Positions 45,998 to 54,286 of a stretch of DNA of 64,000 bases are shown here, one piece after another. A program made the translations under genes and the position numbers. The notes under the pieces were generated by a model. It did not search any database and was not told where the DNA came from. It was given only the letters and a program-made list of their open reading frames with translations. The stretch covers positions 62,001 to 126,000 of the forward strand of contig DAITAA010000002.1 of the NCBI GenBank assembly GCA_036824505.1. Reading direction: 5' to 3'. Position 1 is the first letter of the stretch. Each line of letters starts with the position of its first letter. Source of the DNA: SCUD01 sp036824505. Its GTDB lineage: Bacteria; Pseudomonadota; Gammaproteobacteria; Steroidobacterales; Steroidobacteraceae.

Positions 45998-46861
45998 TCA
46001 ACGCAGGCCTGCGACGTTGAGGTAACGCTCGACGAGCAGCGGGCCCCACAACATCGCGATCCATCCTGCGCCCGCGAGATAGGGCCCGAAGGGGATCGGC
46101 ACATCGCGTCCATGGCGCCTTGCCACGATCATCGTCAGACCGACTGCGGAGCCGACCATGGCCGACAGCAGCAGCACGAGCGGCAGCATCTGCCAGCCGA
46201 GCCACGCGCCGATCGCCGCGAAGAGCTTGAAGTCCCCGTAGCCCATGCCCTCCTTGCCGGTGACAAGCCGGAAGGCCTGGAATACGAGCCACAGGGCCAG
46301 ATATCCGGCAGCTGCACCGATCAGCGCATCACGCGGCGAAGGAGCGCCAGCCACCGGCCAGGCGCTGGCGAGCAGCCCGATCCACAAGAGCGGCAGTGTC
46401 AGCACGTCGGGCAGGAGCTGCCGGTCGAGATCGATTCCGGTCAACGCAATCAGGTACCAGCTGAACACGAGCGCGAGGGCGGCCTGGCTGCCGAATCCGT
46501 AATGCCAGGCGACCACACCGCTCACGATGGCCGTCACGAGTTCGACCAGCGGATATCGCAGCGGAATCTTCGCGCCGCAGGAAGCGCAGCGACCGCGCAG
46601 CGCCAGATAGCTCAGCACCGGAATATTGTGGATGGCGCGGATCTGTGTGGAACAGGACGGGCAGCGCGAGCGCGGCCTGACCAGGTTGAGCGCCTCGCCT
46701 TCGGGCTTCGCGGCATGACCGGTAATCTCCGCACATTGCGCGCGCCACTGCCGCTCCAGCATCAGCGGCAGCCGGTGGATCACGACATTGAGGAAACTGC
46801 CGATCGCCAGCGCAAAAAGTGCGGCGACCGCCGCGAATACGGCGGGATTCGCCGACAGCAT
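45998..46861 (-). CDS. pilD: PilD, prepilin peptidase / N-methyltransferase
   Basis: A 287-residue polytopic protein. The N-terminal cytoplasmic domain has two CxxC pairs (C67/C70 and C92/C95) of the zinc-binding methyltransferase region. The aspartyl protease residues lie in GIDLDRQLLPD (from residue 142) and in GMGYGD (Asp210). It removes the leader of PilA at Gly7 and methylates the new Phe N-terminus. It is the third gene of pilBCD, 11 bp upstream of coaE. Confidence 0.96.
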   Translation of the reverse strand: MLSANPAVFAAVAALFALAIGSFLNVVIHRLPLMLERQWRAQCAEITGHAAKPEGEALNLVRPRSRCPSCSTQIRAIHNIPVLSYLALRGRCASCGAKIPLRYPLVELVTAIVSGVVAWHYGFGSQAALALVFSWYLIALTGIDLDRQLLPDVLTLPLLWIGLLASAWPVAGAPSPRDALIGAAAGYLALWLVFQAFRLVTGKEGMGYGDFKLFAAIGAWLGWQMLPLVLLLSAMVGSAVGLTMIVARRHGRDVPIPFGPYLAGAGWIAMLWGPLLVERYLNVAGLR

Positions 46862-46884
46862 GGCCCAGGACTCCGACGGCCCGG

Positions 46885-48105
46885 TCAGATCACGGCGCCC
46901 AGCTTGAAGATCGGCAGGTACATCGCGATCACGAGACCGCCGACCAGCACACCGAGGAACGCCATGATGAGCGGCTCTAGCAACGAGGACAGGCCGTCCA
47001 CCGCCGTGTCCACCTCGAGTTCGTAGAAGTCGGCGACCTTGGCGGACATTGCGTCGAGGGAGCCGGATTCCTCGCCGACTGCGATCATCTGCACGACCAT
47101 GTTGGGGAACAGCCCCGTGTTTTCCATCGCACGCTGCAGTCGCTGGCCGGTCGCGACCTCGTCGCGCATGCGCATGACGGCCGTTTCATAGACGATGTTG
47201 CCGGTGGCGCCGGCGACCGATTCCATGGCCTCTACCAGCGGCACGCCGGCCGAGAACATCGTGGAAAGCGTGCGCGCATAGCGCGCGATCGCGGCCTTGA
47301 CGAGGATCGGCCCGACGATCGGCAGCTTCAACATCGCGCGATCCAGGAAATGCCGCAGCGCGCGCGAGCGTTTCTTGAAGTACAGGAAGACGGCCACGCC
47401 GCCGCCGATCATGAGACCCATCCACCAACCCTGGGCCTGCACGAATCGTGACATTTCGATGACCATGCGCGTGAAAGCCGGCAAGTCCGCGCCAAAACCC
47501 TTGAATAGCGACTCGAATTGCGGGATCACGAACAGCAGCAGGATCAGCGTCACGATTACGGCGACCGCGAGCACCGCGGCCGGGTAGAACAGCGCCTTCT
47601 TGATCTTCTTCTTCAGGGCTTCGGTCTTTTCCTTGTAGGTCGCGACCTTGTCCAGAAGCGATTCCAGCGCGCCCGCCTGCTCGCCCGCCTCGACGAGATT
47701 CACGTACAGGTCGTCGAAGTGGTGCGGGTGTTTGGCCAGGGACTCGTGCAGGGAGCTTCCGCCCTCGATGTTGAGCTTGATGTCGAGGATCAGCTTCTGC
47801 ATCGCCGGCTTTTCATGGCCGACGCCGACGATTTCGAACGCCTGCACCAGCGGAATGCCCGCAGCGAGCATGGTTGCGAGCTGACGGCTGAACATTGCGA
47901 TGTCGAGCGCGCTTACACTGCCGCCACTCTTGAACAGGCTCTGCTGCTTCTTGATCTTGACCGGAACGATGCTCTGGCGTCGCAGTTCCGCGCGGACTTC
48001 GTTCTCGTTCTTGGCGAGCGAGCGGCCGCGGACCTTGTTGCCCTTGCGGTCCTTGCCTTCCCACGAGTAGGGGATGTCTTTGACTGCGGCTGAGGTCTGC
48101 GCCAT
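46885..48105 (-). CDS. pilC: PilC, type IV pilus inner-membrane platform protein
   Basis: A 406-residue GspF-family protein with two T2SSF domains and three or four transmembrane helices. Conserved pieces include MFSRQLATMLAAGIPLVQAFEIVG in repeat 1 and RYARTLSTMFSAGVPLVEAMESVAG in repeat 2. It couples the PilB and PilT motors to pilin assembly. It lies between pilB (50-bp gap) and pilD (23-bp gap). Confidence 0.96.
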   Translation of the reverse strand: MAQTSAAVKDIPYSWEGKDRKGNKVRGRSLAKNENEVRAELRRQSIVPVKIKKQQSLFKSGGSVSALDIAMFSRQLATMLAAGIPLVQAFEIVGVGHEKPAMQKLILDIKLNIEGGSSLHESLAKHPHHFDDLYVNLVEAGEQAGALESLLDKVATYKEKTEALKKKIKKALFYPAAVLAVAVIVTLILLLFVIPQFESLFKGFGADLPAFTRMVIEMSRFVQAQGWWMGLMIGGGVAVFLYFKKRSRALRHFLDRAMLKLPIVGPILVKAAIARYARTLSTMFSAGVPLVEAMESVAGATGNIVYETAVMRMRDEVATGQRLQRAMENTGLFPNMVVQMIAVGEESGSLDAMSAKVADFYELEVDTAVDGLSSLLEPLIMAFLGVLVGGLVIAMYLPIFKLGAVI

Positions 48106-48155
48106 GGTTTCGGTGGTCCTCTACCCTGAGCCTTGAATTCTAGCGCCCGGTCCGA

Positions 48156-49895
48156 TCATTCAACTGTGACGCGGTTGACTTCTTCGAGGGTGGTCAGCCC
48201 GTCCATGACCTTCTTGAGGCCCGAAGTCCGCAGATCCCAGACTCCGTCCTTGGTGGCCTGGTCGCGGATATGGGGAGCGCTGCCGCCCTCCAGGATGATC
48301 CGCCCGATCGTCTCGGTCACCGGCAGCACCTCATAGATGCCGACCCGCCCCTTGTATCCATCGGTGCACTGGCTGCAACCAACCGCTTTGTGGATCTTGA
48401 AATCGCCGCGACTGACCTGGTCCTCGGTGAAGCCTTCCTTCAGCAGTGCCTCGGCCGGCAGCGTCAGCGGCGCCTTGCAGCTCGAGCACAGCCGCCGCGC
48501 AAGCCGCTGCGCGATAATCAGGCTGACCGAGGTCGCAATCGCATAGGGTTTGACCCCCATGTCCACCATGCGTGTCAGTGTCTGCGGCGCGTCATTCGTG
48601 TGCAGCGTCGACAACACAAGGTGACCGGTCTGCGCCGCCTTGATCGCTATCTCGGCCGTCTCGAGATCGCGCACCTCTCCGACCATGATGACGTCCGGAT
48701 CCTGGCGCAGGAAGGCGCGGAGTGCCGAGGCGAATGTCAGGCCGACCTTTGGATTGACATTGACCTGATTGACGCCGGGCAACACGATTTCCGCAGGGTC
48801 CTCGGCGGTCGAGATATTGGTGTCCTCGACATTCAGGATCGAAAGCCCGGTGTACAGCGAAACCGTCTTGCCGCTGCCAGTCGGGCCGGTTACAAGAATC
48901 ATGCCCTGGGGCCGTGCCAGCGTCTTCATGTAAAGGTCTTTCTGGAACGGCTCGTAGCCCAGCGCGTCGATACCCATCATCGCGGTGCTGGCATCCAGGA
49001 TGCGGAGCACGATCTTCTCGCCGAACAATGTCGGACAGCTGCTGACGCGGAAGTCGATCGAACGGTTCTTGGAAAGCCGCATCTTGATGCGGCCGTCCTG
49101 CGGTACGCGCCGTTCGGCGATGTCGAGGCGCGACATCACCTTCAGGCGGGCCGCAAGCTTGGTCGCAAGCTGCACGGGCGGCTGCGCAACCTCGCGCAGC
49201 ACGCCATCCACACGCAGCCGGATGCGGTAATACTTCTCGTACGGCTCGAAATGGATGTCGGAGGCGTTCTTGCGGATCGCGTCCAGCATGATCTTGTTGA
49301 CGAAGCGCACGATCGGCGCATCTTCCACGTCGTCGCGGCCGCTGTCGGCTTCCGACTCGTCGGTCGACGATATGTCGAGGTTCTCGAGATCGAAATCGTC
49401 CTCGCCGAGCGAGGGCATCGAAGTGTCGACCTGATCGATCGCTTTCTGCACGGCGCGCTGCAGCTTGTCATCCTCGACGATGACGGCTTCGATCGCGAGC
49501 CCGGTCTGGAACTTGATCTCATCGACCGCGTGCAGATTGGTGGGGTCGGAGACGGCGACGTGCAGCCGCTTGCCGCGCTTGACGAGCGGCAGCACGCGAT
49601 GCTTGGATAACAACTTGTCGTTGACGATCCGGACGGTGTCGAGATCGATGTTGACCGCATCGAGGTCCAGCAGCGGGACGCCGAATTCCTGCGCCGCCGC
49701 GATCGCGATGTCGCGCGCAGCGGCCAGATCATGGGACACCAGCCAGCTGACCAGGTGGGTCTTGCGTTCGCGTGCGCTCGCGATGGCATCGAGCATCGCA
49801 GCCTCATCGATCAGGCCGTCCAGGACCAGGCGCTGTGCCAGGCCGCTGAGCACCGCCCGGACCGAACCTGTCATCACGGTTGCGTTCTCGTTCAT
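48156..49895 (-). CDS. pilB: PilB, type IV pilus extension ATPase
   Basis: A 579-residue GspE-family ATPase. The N-terminal MshEN-type domain spans about residues 1-150. Walker A is GPTGSGKT at 337-344, with an Asp box and a GEVRDLETAEIA Walker B region. A C-terminal zinc site is formed by CSSC and CSQC. It drives pilus polymerisation with PilC. A MshEN domain can bind c-di-GMP in some homologues. I did not verify its contact residues here. It has its own candidate promoter upstream. Confidence 0.96.
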   Translation of the reverse strand: MNENATVMTGSVRAVLSGLAQRLVLDGLIDEAAMLDAIASARERKTHLVSWLVSHDLAAARDIAIAAAQEFGVPLLDLDAVNIDLDTVRIVNDKLLSKHRVLPLVKRGKRLHVAVSDPTNLHAVDEIKFQTGLAIEAVIVEDDKLQRAVQKAIDQVDTSMPSLGEDDFDLENLDISSTDESEADSGRDDVEDAPIVRFVNKIMLDAIRKNASDIHFEPYEKYYRIRLRVDGVLREVAQPPVQLATKLAARLKVMSRLDIAERRVPQDGRIKMRLSKNRSIDFRVSSCPTLFGEKIVLRILDASTAMMGIDALGYEPFQKDLYMKTLARPQGMILVTGPTGSGKTVSLYTGLSILNVEDTNISTAEDPAEIVLPGVNQVNVNPKVGLTFASALRAFLRQDPDVIMVGEVRDLETAEIAIKAAQTGHLVLSTLHTNDAPQTLTRMVDMGVKPYAIATSVSLIIAQRLARRLCSSCKAPLTLPAEALLKEGFTEDQVSRGDFKIHKAVGCSQCTDGYKGRVGIYEVLPVTETIGRIILEGGSAPHIRDQATKDGVWDLRTSGLKKVMDGLTTLEEVNRVTVE

Positions 49896-49936
49896 CCGGT
49901 CAGACCGTCCCCGATTTTCGTTGTCCCGAGCCCCGA

Positions 49937-49966
49937 ATAATGTACCCCATGGGGGGGTACCGGCAA
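49937..49966 (-). promoter_or_regulatory. Candidate pilB promoter with a dyad in the spacer
   Basis: On the minus strand TTGCCG (49966-49961) and CATTAT (49942-49937) are 18 bp apart, 42 bp before the pilB start. The spacer is almost entirely a 19-bp dyad, GTACCCC-N5-GGGGTAC (49942-49960). A dyad placed between -35 and -10 is the geometry used by MerR-type regulators, but the sequence alone does not prove it. The rest of the 126-bp gap is unremarkable. Confidence 0.35.
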
Positions 49967-50021
49967 TTGTTAAATCGCCGCCGATGCTCCCATAACCCGG
50001 TCCGGCAACCGGTGACGGAGA

Positions 50022-52085
50022 TCACATTAGCGGCAGACTGGAGTCCGCGGGCAGTTCGCCCGCAAAGCGTGCATGGAGCGCATCCCAGAGGCGGGCGGCT
50101 TCGGGCTCGGTCGCGGGGTCCGGCCGGCCCACCAGACGCCGTGGCGATGGCGTGTGGCGGTCGGTGAACAGGTAGGTTACCGATCCGTCGACCGGGCCGG
50201 GAATTGCCGCCAGCAGGGAGTTTCGCGAGAACGCCGCGCGTTGCTTGCGCGTGATCAGCATCGGCAGGCGATTGCTCCTGAACTGCACCCAGCCGGTAGC
50301 CGGATTCAATTCGTAGAATACGGCCGCTTCGTCGATGATACCGGACGCCTCATAGCGGCCTGCGAGCGTGCTCGGGGTATTGAAATCGGTTTCCGTGAAT
50401 CGCACGCGCGAATCGATGCGCGCGACCTCTGACGGATTCGCGAGCAGTGGCAGCAGCGAAATTCCATCGATGCCGGATGGCGCCTTGCCGGTTGCGAATT
50501 CCTCGAGTGTCGGGCGCAGGTCCAGGAGCGATACGGGCCAGTCGTAAGTGCCTGCGGCCCCGGGCAGCCGCGCACGGCCATAGGCGCGCATCGCGAGCAC
50601 GACACCATACTGGTGGGGACTCATGACACTCGTGCCATGTCCCCACAGCGAATCCCAGATCTCGCGGCTGCTGCCGGTGGCGCGCAGCATCGAATCGGTC
50701 TTGCCGCCCAGGGCCTCGCCATGATCCGACAGGACGACGACCAGCGAATTCTCGAGCAGCCCTTTTCTTGTCAGCACGCGCAGGACATTCTCGAACTGGC
50801 GATCGACTTCCTCGATGGCGCTGCGATACGCGGGGCGGTATTCCTGTGGCGTTGTCGGCGCCACCGCCGTCGCCCAGCTATAGGGCCAATGCGCGAGTGT
50901 CAGGTGGATCGCGATGAATGCCGGGCCCTCGACCGCGACTTCGTTCTCGAGTCGCTCGACGAAGTCCTCGGGTTCATAGGTGACATTGGCCGCGCGATTT
51001 GCGTGATTCGAGGGAAACAGCAGGCCCCCGGCGGTGGTCGTTGCGAGCAGATTCACCAGCGGAATATCACCGCCATAGCCCAGCAGGAAGTCCACCGCAC
51101 CGACCGGCGGCGTGATCAGCTGGTCGAAGCCATAGGACTCGTCGAAGTTCGCAAAGCGGACCTCGTCAGTCGCATAGATTGCGCGATAGCCGTGTTTCTT
51201 GAGCGTGGCCGGCAGCGTGACACCCTCGTGCACCAACGAGCGTGGCATCAGGTTGAAGCGGGCATTGGTAGAGACCGGGTAACGACCAGTCAGGATGGAA
51301 ACCCAGGCCGGATAGGTCCGTGCGAGCGGGCTGGTTGCATCCGAAAAGCGTGTTGCTCCGGCGAGGAACCGGTCGATATTCGGCGTCACAACGGCCCCGC
51401 TCTGCGCTTCCGTCAGGTCCTGGCGCAGCGAATCCACGCCGAGGATGATCACATTTGGCGATGCACCGGCAACGCCGGCATGCGATGGGCCCGCATCGGC
51501 CAATGCCAGCAGGACACCGGCCAGCAAAGCGAGGGCGCCGGCGCCCCCAAAACTGAGGACGAAGCGGGGATTTCTTACGCGAATTCGCCGCACTGCGCGG
51601 ATCGTCAGAAACAGGACCAGCGCGACGAATACGAACAACCCGATCTGCACCGGCCGGAAGCCGCCGACATTGGTCAGCAGCCAGGAATCGGGGCCCGCGA
51701 AGATGGATGCGGGATGCCAGGTCGCGTTGGCGGCCATGACGAGACCCACGAGCAGCACAAACCACCCGCTGATCAGCGATCCGCGCCGCGCCAGCGCAAT
51801 CCCGGTGAACGCTACTTCGGTCAGGCGCGCAAGCGCAAAAGCGCCAAGACCCAACAGCAGGTGACACAACAGGATCGCGACGCCAAATGCGGCGAGTTGC
51901 CGGCTGAGCACGGAACCGAGCGCCCGTTGGAGGCTAAGTGACGCGATGATGCGGTGATTCGGCAGTACGAATTGGAGCTCACGGTAAACCCACCAGAGAC
52001 ATGCCGCGAGAAAAACGAGCGCCAGCAGCTGGGACAGGGCCAGTCCCGACCAATGGCCAAGTTTCTTTCCTTTGCTGATGGTCAT
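50022..52085 (-). CDS. Five-TM alkaline-phosphatase-superfamily enzyme, likely phospho-group transferase
   Basis: A 687-residue protein with five predicted N-terminal transmembrane helices (about residues 15-35, 64-86, 102-122, 146-163, 178-198), then a sulfatase-fold domain from residue 210. The metal-site residues are Asp218 (NVIILGVDSL), Thr257, Asp454-His455 (LSDHGEA) and His483 (WGHGTS). The sulfatase signature CxPxR reads T257-Y-P-A-W, so the formylglycine Cys and the Arg are both lost. Thr as nucleophile is typical of phosphoethanolamine and phosphoglycerol transferases (EptA, LtaS, PptA). The gene lies between pilA and pilB on the same strand, so it may modify pilin or an envelope glycan. 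The substrate is unknown. Confidence 0.8.
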   Translation of the reverse strand: MTISKGKKLGHWSGLALSQLLALVFLAACLWWVYRELQFVLPNHRIIASLSLQRALGSVLSRQLAAFGVAILLCHLLLGLGAFALARLTEVAFTGIALARRGSLISGWFVLLVGLVMAANATWHPASIFAGPDSWLLTNVGGFRPVQIGLFVFVALVLFLTIRAVRRIRVRNPRFVLSFGGAGALALLAGVLLALADAGPSHAGVAGASPNVIILGVDSLRQDLTEAQSGAVVTPNIDRFLAGATRFSDATSPLARTYPAWVSILTGRYPVSTNARFNLMPRSLVHEGVTLPATLKKHGYRAIYATDEVRFANFDESYGFDQLITPPVGAVDFLLGYGGDIPLVNLLATTTAGGLLFPSNHANRAANVTYEPEDFVERLENEVAVEGPAFIAIHLTLAHWPYSWATAVAPTTPQEYRPAYRSAIEEVDRQFENVLRVLTRKGLLENSLVVVLSDHGEALGGKTDSMLRATGSSREIWDSLWGHGTSVMSPHQYGVVLAMRAYGRARLPGAAGTYDWPVSLLDLRPTLEEFATGKAPSGIDGISLLPLLANPSEVARIDSRVRFTETDFNTPSTLAGRYEASGIIDEAAVFYELNPATGWVQFRSNRLPMLITRKQRAAFSRNSLLAAIPGPVDGSVTYLFTDRHTPSPRRLVGRPDPATEPEAARLWDALHARFAGELPADSSLPLM

Positions 52086-52118
52086 CGTCGCGAATTCAGC
52101 GATTGCAAATGCAGAAAA

Positions 52119-52148
52119 GGCAAGGCCCCTGAATGCAGGGGCCTTGCC
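52119..52148 (-). terminator. Intrinsic terminator after pilA
   Basis: A perfect 12-bp stem, GGCAAGGCCCCT with AGGGGCCTTGCC and a 6-nt loop, is followed on the minus strand by TTTTC. It lies 38 bp beyond the pilA stop and 33 bp before the start of the five-TM enzyme, so most pilA transcripts should end here and some may read through. Confidence 0.85.
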
Positions 52149-52185
52149 GGATCCGGCCAGATTGCCGGTCCATCACTCTCGGCTA

Positions 52186-52728
52186 TTACGAACCGCCACC
52201 GAATCCAGTGCGGCAGGAAGCCGGCATGTGCTTGTCGCTCAGGTCCGTCGTGCCGGCAACTGAAGTGTTGGCACCGGGATTACCCGCACCACCATCCGAT
52301 TCAGGGTGCGTGCCCGACGGCGCGTTGGACTTGCCACAACGCCACACGACGTCGCCGTTGTCGTTGACCAGCGGCTGGAGGGCAAGCTGCGAGCCCTGAA
52401 TGCGCGAATTGGCATCCTTGCCGTAGGTGATCTGGATCGTCCCAACGGTATTGATGTCAATCCCCGAGACATAGCGGCCCGACTTGAAGGCTGCAACGGC
52501 TGCTGATCCGAGACCCGCTTCCATGAGGGTTATCGGCCATGCGCCGGTCTGCGCCGCATACTCAGCGATACCCGCCTTGACGTCGGATGCCAGTGTCAGG
52601 CCTTCAGAGACCTGCGTGCGGATCGTGTAGTCCTGATACGCCGGGATCGCGATCGCGGCCAGGATGCCGATAATGGCAACCACGATCATCAATTCGATGA
52701 GCGTGAAGCCCTTCTGGATAAGTTTCAT
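52186..52728 (-). CDS. pilA: PilA, major type IV pilin
   Basis: A 180-residue type IVa prepilin with a 7-residue leader MKLIQKG, cleavage before Phe8, and Glu5 of the mature form (FTLIE). The hydrophobic helix MIVVAIIGILAAIAIPAYQDY is canonical. The C-terminal D-region is closed by Cys131 and Cys172, 40 residues apart, with a Ser/Thr/Gly/Pro-rich loop (APSGTHPESDGG onwards). The chain ends in GFGGGS, leaving a terminal serine. A sigma-54 promoter and tandem upstream dyads drive it, and a strong terminator follows. Confidence 0.96.
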   Translation of the reverse strand: MKLIQKGFTLIELMIVVAIIGILAAIAIPAYQDYTIRTQVSEGLTLASDVKAGIAEYAAQTGAWPITLMEAGLGSAAVAAFKSGRYVSGIDINTVGTIQITYGKDANSRIQGSQLALQPLVNDNGDVVWRCGKSNAPSGTHPESDGGAGNPGANTSVAGTTDLSDKHMPASCRTGFGGGS

Positions 52729-52790
52729 TTCAGTCGTCTCCTATATTTGAACCGAGGGCAGCGCAAATGCGCTGATGCATCTGGAATGAA

Positions 52791-52805
52791 GCAAGGATCG
52801 TGCCA
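52791..52805 (-). promoter_or_regulatory. Sigma-54 promoter of pilA
   Basis: On the minus strand TGGCACGATCCTTGC matches the consensus TGGCAC-N5-TTGC exactly, giving GG at -24 and GC at -12. Transcription should begin near 52779, about 50 nt before the pilA ATG. rpoN and the activator pilR are both encoded in this window. Confidence 0.92.
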
Positions 52806-52892
52806 GCCCGGGAACTGACAGATAAGTCATTGAAATATATTGTTTTTAACGCCGGTCTGCCGCCGGATGTCGTCATTCGCAGACTCCAGAGC

Positions 52893-52927
52893 TGACGCAG
52901 CGCGTCAGCAATTGACGCACTACGTCA
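52893..52927. promoter_or_regulatory. Two tandem 15-bp dyads upstream of pilA, candidate PilR activator sites
   Basis: TGACGCAGCGCGTCA (52893-52907) and TGACGCACTACGTCA (52913-52927) are related palindromes, 20 bp from start to start and so on the same helix face. Their centres are about 121 and 141 bp upstream of the predicted pilA start site, the usual distance for enhancer-binding proteins. They also lie just past the pilR stop, so a role in pilR transcript ending is possible. No T-run is present. Confidence 0.6.
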
Positions 52928-52939
52928 GGCCGACCGGAA

Positions 52940-54283
52940 TCACTCGATGCCGAGCTTCTTGATGCGGTAGCGCAGCGCCCGGAAACTGATGCCCAGTGCC
53001 CTTGCCGCGGCGGTCTTGTTGTAGCGTGCTTCTTCGAGTGCACGGACGATGGATGCGCGTTCAATGTCCTCGAGCCGGTCAGGCAGGGTGTCCGGAACTG
53101 CGCTGGTTTCCGATTGGTCGCCCTGTCCGGCGGAGGTCCGGAGTTCGATGTCGCTCGCCTGTATCACCCCTGCTTCGCAGAGGGTCAGGGCGCGCTCGAT
53201 GACATTCTCGAGCTCACGGACATTGCCGGGGTAATCGTGTGCGAGCAGCAGTTCCATGGCCTCGTCGGACAATACCGGCGGCGTCATGCCCATGCGGGCG
53301 GCAAATCGTTCGGTGATCATATTGGCGAGTTCCGGAATGTCGGACATCCGCTCGCGCAGCGGCGGGGCGCGCAACTCGATCACATTGATCCGGTAATAAA
53401 GATCCTCGCGGAACCGGCCCGCGGCAACCAGCTCGTCGAGGTCGCGATGGGTCGCCGAGAGAATGCGGACGTCGACGGGCTGCTCGTGCTGGCCGCCGAC
53501 CGGGCGTGCGGTCTTTTCCTGGATTAGGCGCAGGAGCTTGACCTGCATCGCAAAGGGCAAGTCAGCCACCTCATCGAGAAACAGGGTTCCGCCTTCCGCG
53601 GTCTGGACTAGACCCGGTTTGTCGGCGACAGCGCCGGTGAAGCTGCCCTTGCGATGGCCGAACAACTCGCTTTCCATGAGTTCCGACGGAATCGCGCCGC
53701 AGCTGACCGGTATAAATGGACTGTCCTTGCGCGGACCGGACTCGTGGATCAGGCGCGCCACGAGTTCCTTGCCGGTGCCGGATTCGCCGGCGATATGCAC
53801 GGGAGCCTGGCTGCGTGCAACGCGGCCGATCATCGCCCGCAACTTCTGCATCGGCTCGGAGTCTCCGAGCAGACGCTTGCCACTGTCTGTCGCGCCGCGC
53901 CGGCCGTCCGAAAGTTTCAATGCCTGATTAACCAGCTTGCGCAGGTCCGAGATGTCGAGCGGCTTCGAGACGAAGTCGAAGGCGCCCAGTTTCAGCGCGC
54001 GCACGGCGACTTCGACATGACCGTGCGCCGTGATCACGGCGACCGGCAGGTCCGGCACATTCACCTGGATCCATTCCAGCAACTCAATGCCATCGCCGTC
54101 CGGCAGCCGCAGGTCGGTCAGGCACAAGGAATAGTCCTGGCGGGTCTGCAGTTCATGGCGCGCGGCGGCCAGGTCGTGCACGGAATGCGAATCGACATCC
54201 ATGCGGGCGAGCGTCAGTGACAGGAGCTCGCAGAGGTCCGGTTCATCGTCGACGATCAATGCTCTTGGATCAGCCATGGGCAA
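52940..54283 (-). CDS. pilR: PilR, sigma-54-dependent response regulator of pilin expression
   Basis: A 447-residue NtrC-family regulator. The receiver domain has the phosphoacceptor Asp57 (CLTDLRLPDGDG). The AAA+ domain has Walker A GESGTGKE at 166-173 and the sigma-54-contacting loop GSFTGA at 213-218, where the canonical form is GAFTGA. A Fis-type helix-turn-helix ends the protein (YNKTAAARALGISFRALRYRIKKLGIE). It pairs with PilS, encoded 3 bp upstream, and should activate the pilA promoter next door. Confidence 0.95.
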   Translation of the reverse strand: MPMADPRALIVDDEPDLCELLSLTLARMDVDSHSVHDLAAARHELQTRQDYSLCLTDLRLPDGDGIELLEWIQVNVPDLPVAVITAHGHVEVAVRALKLGAFDFVSKPLDISDLRKLVNQALKLSDGRRGATDSGKRLLGDSEPMQKLRAMIGRVARSQAPVHIAGESGTGKELVARLIHESGPRKDSPFIPVSCGAIPSELMESELFGHRKGSFTGAVADKPGLVQTAEGGTLFLDEVADLPFAMQVKLLRLIQEKTARPVGGQHEQPVDVRILSATHRDLDELVAAGRFREDLYYRINVIELRAPPLRERMSDIPELANMITERFAARMGMTPPVLSDEAMELLLAHDYPGNVRELENVIERALTLCEAGVIQASDIELRTSAGQGDQSETSAVPDTLPDRLEDIERASIVRALEEARYNKTAAARALGISFRALRYRIKKLGIE

Positions 54284-54286
54284 AGC

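Noticed and set aside
50022..52085. Calling the five-TM enzyme a sulfatase
   Set aside because: The CxPxR formylglycine signature is replaced by TxPxW, so sulfatase activity is not supported by the sequence.
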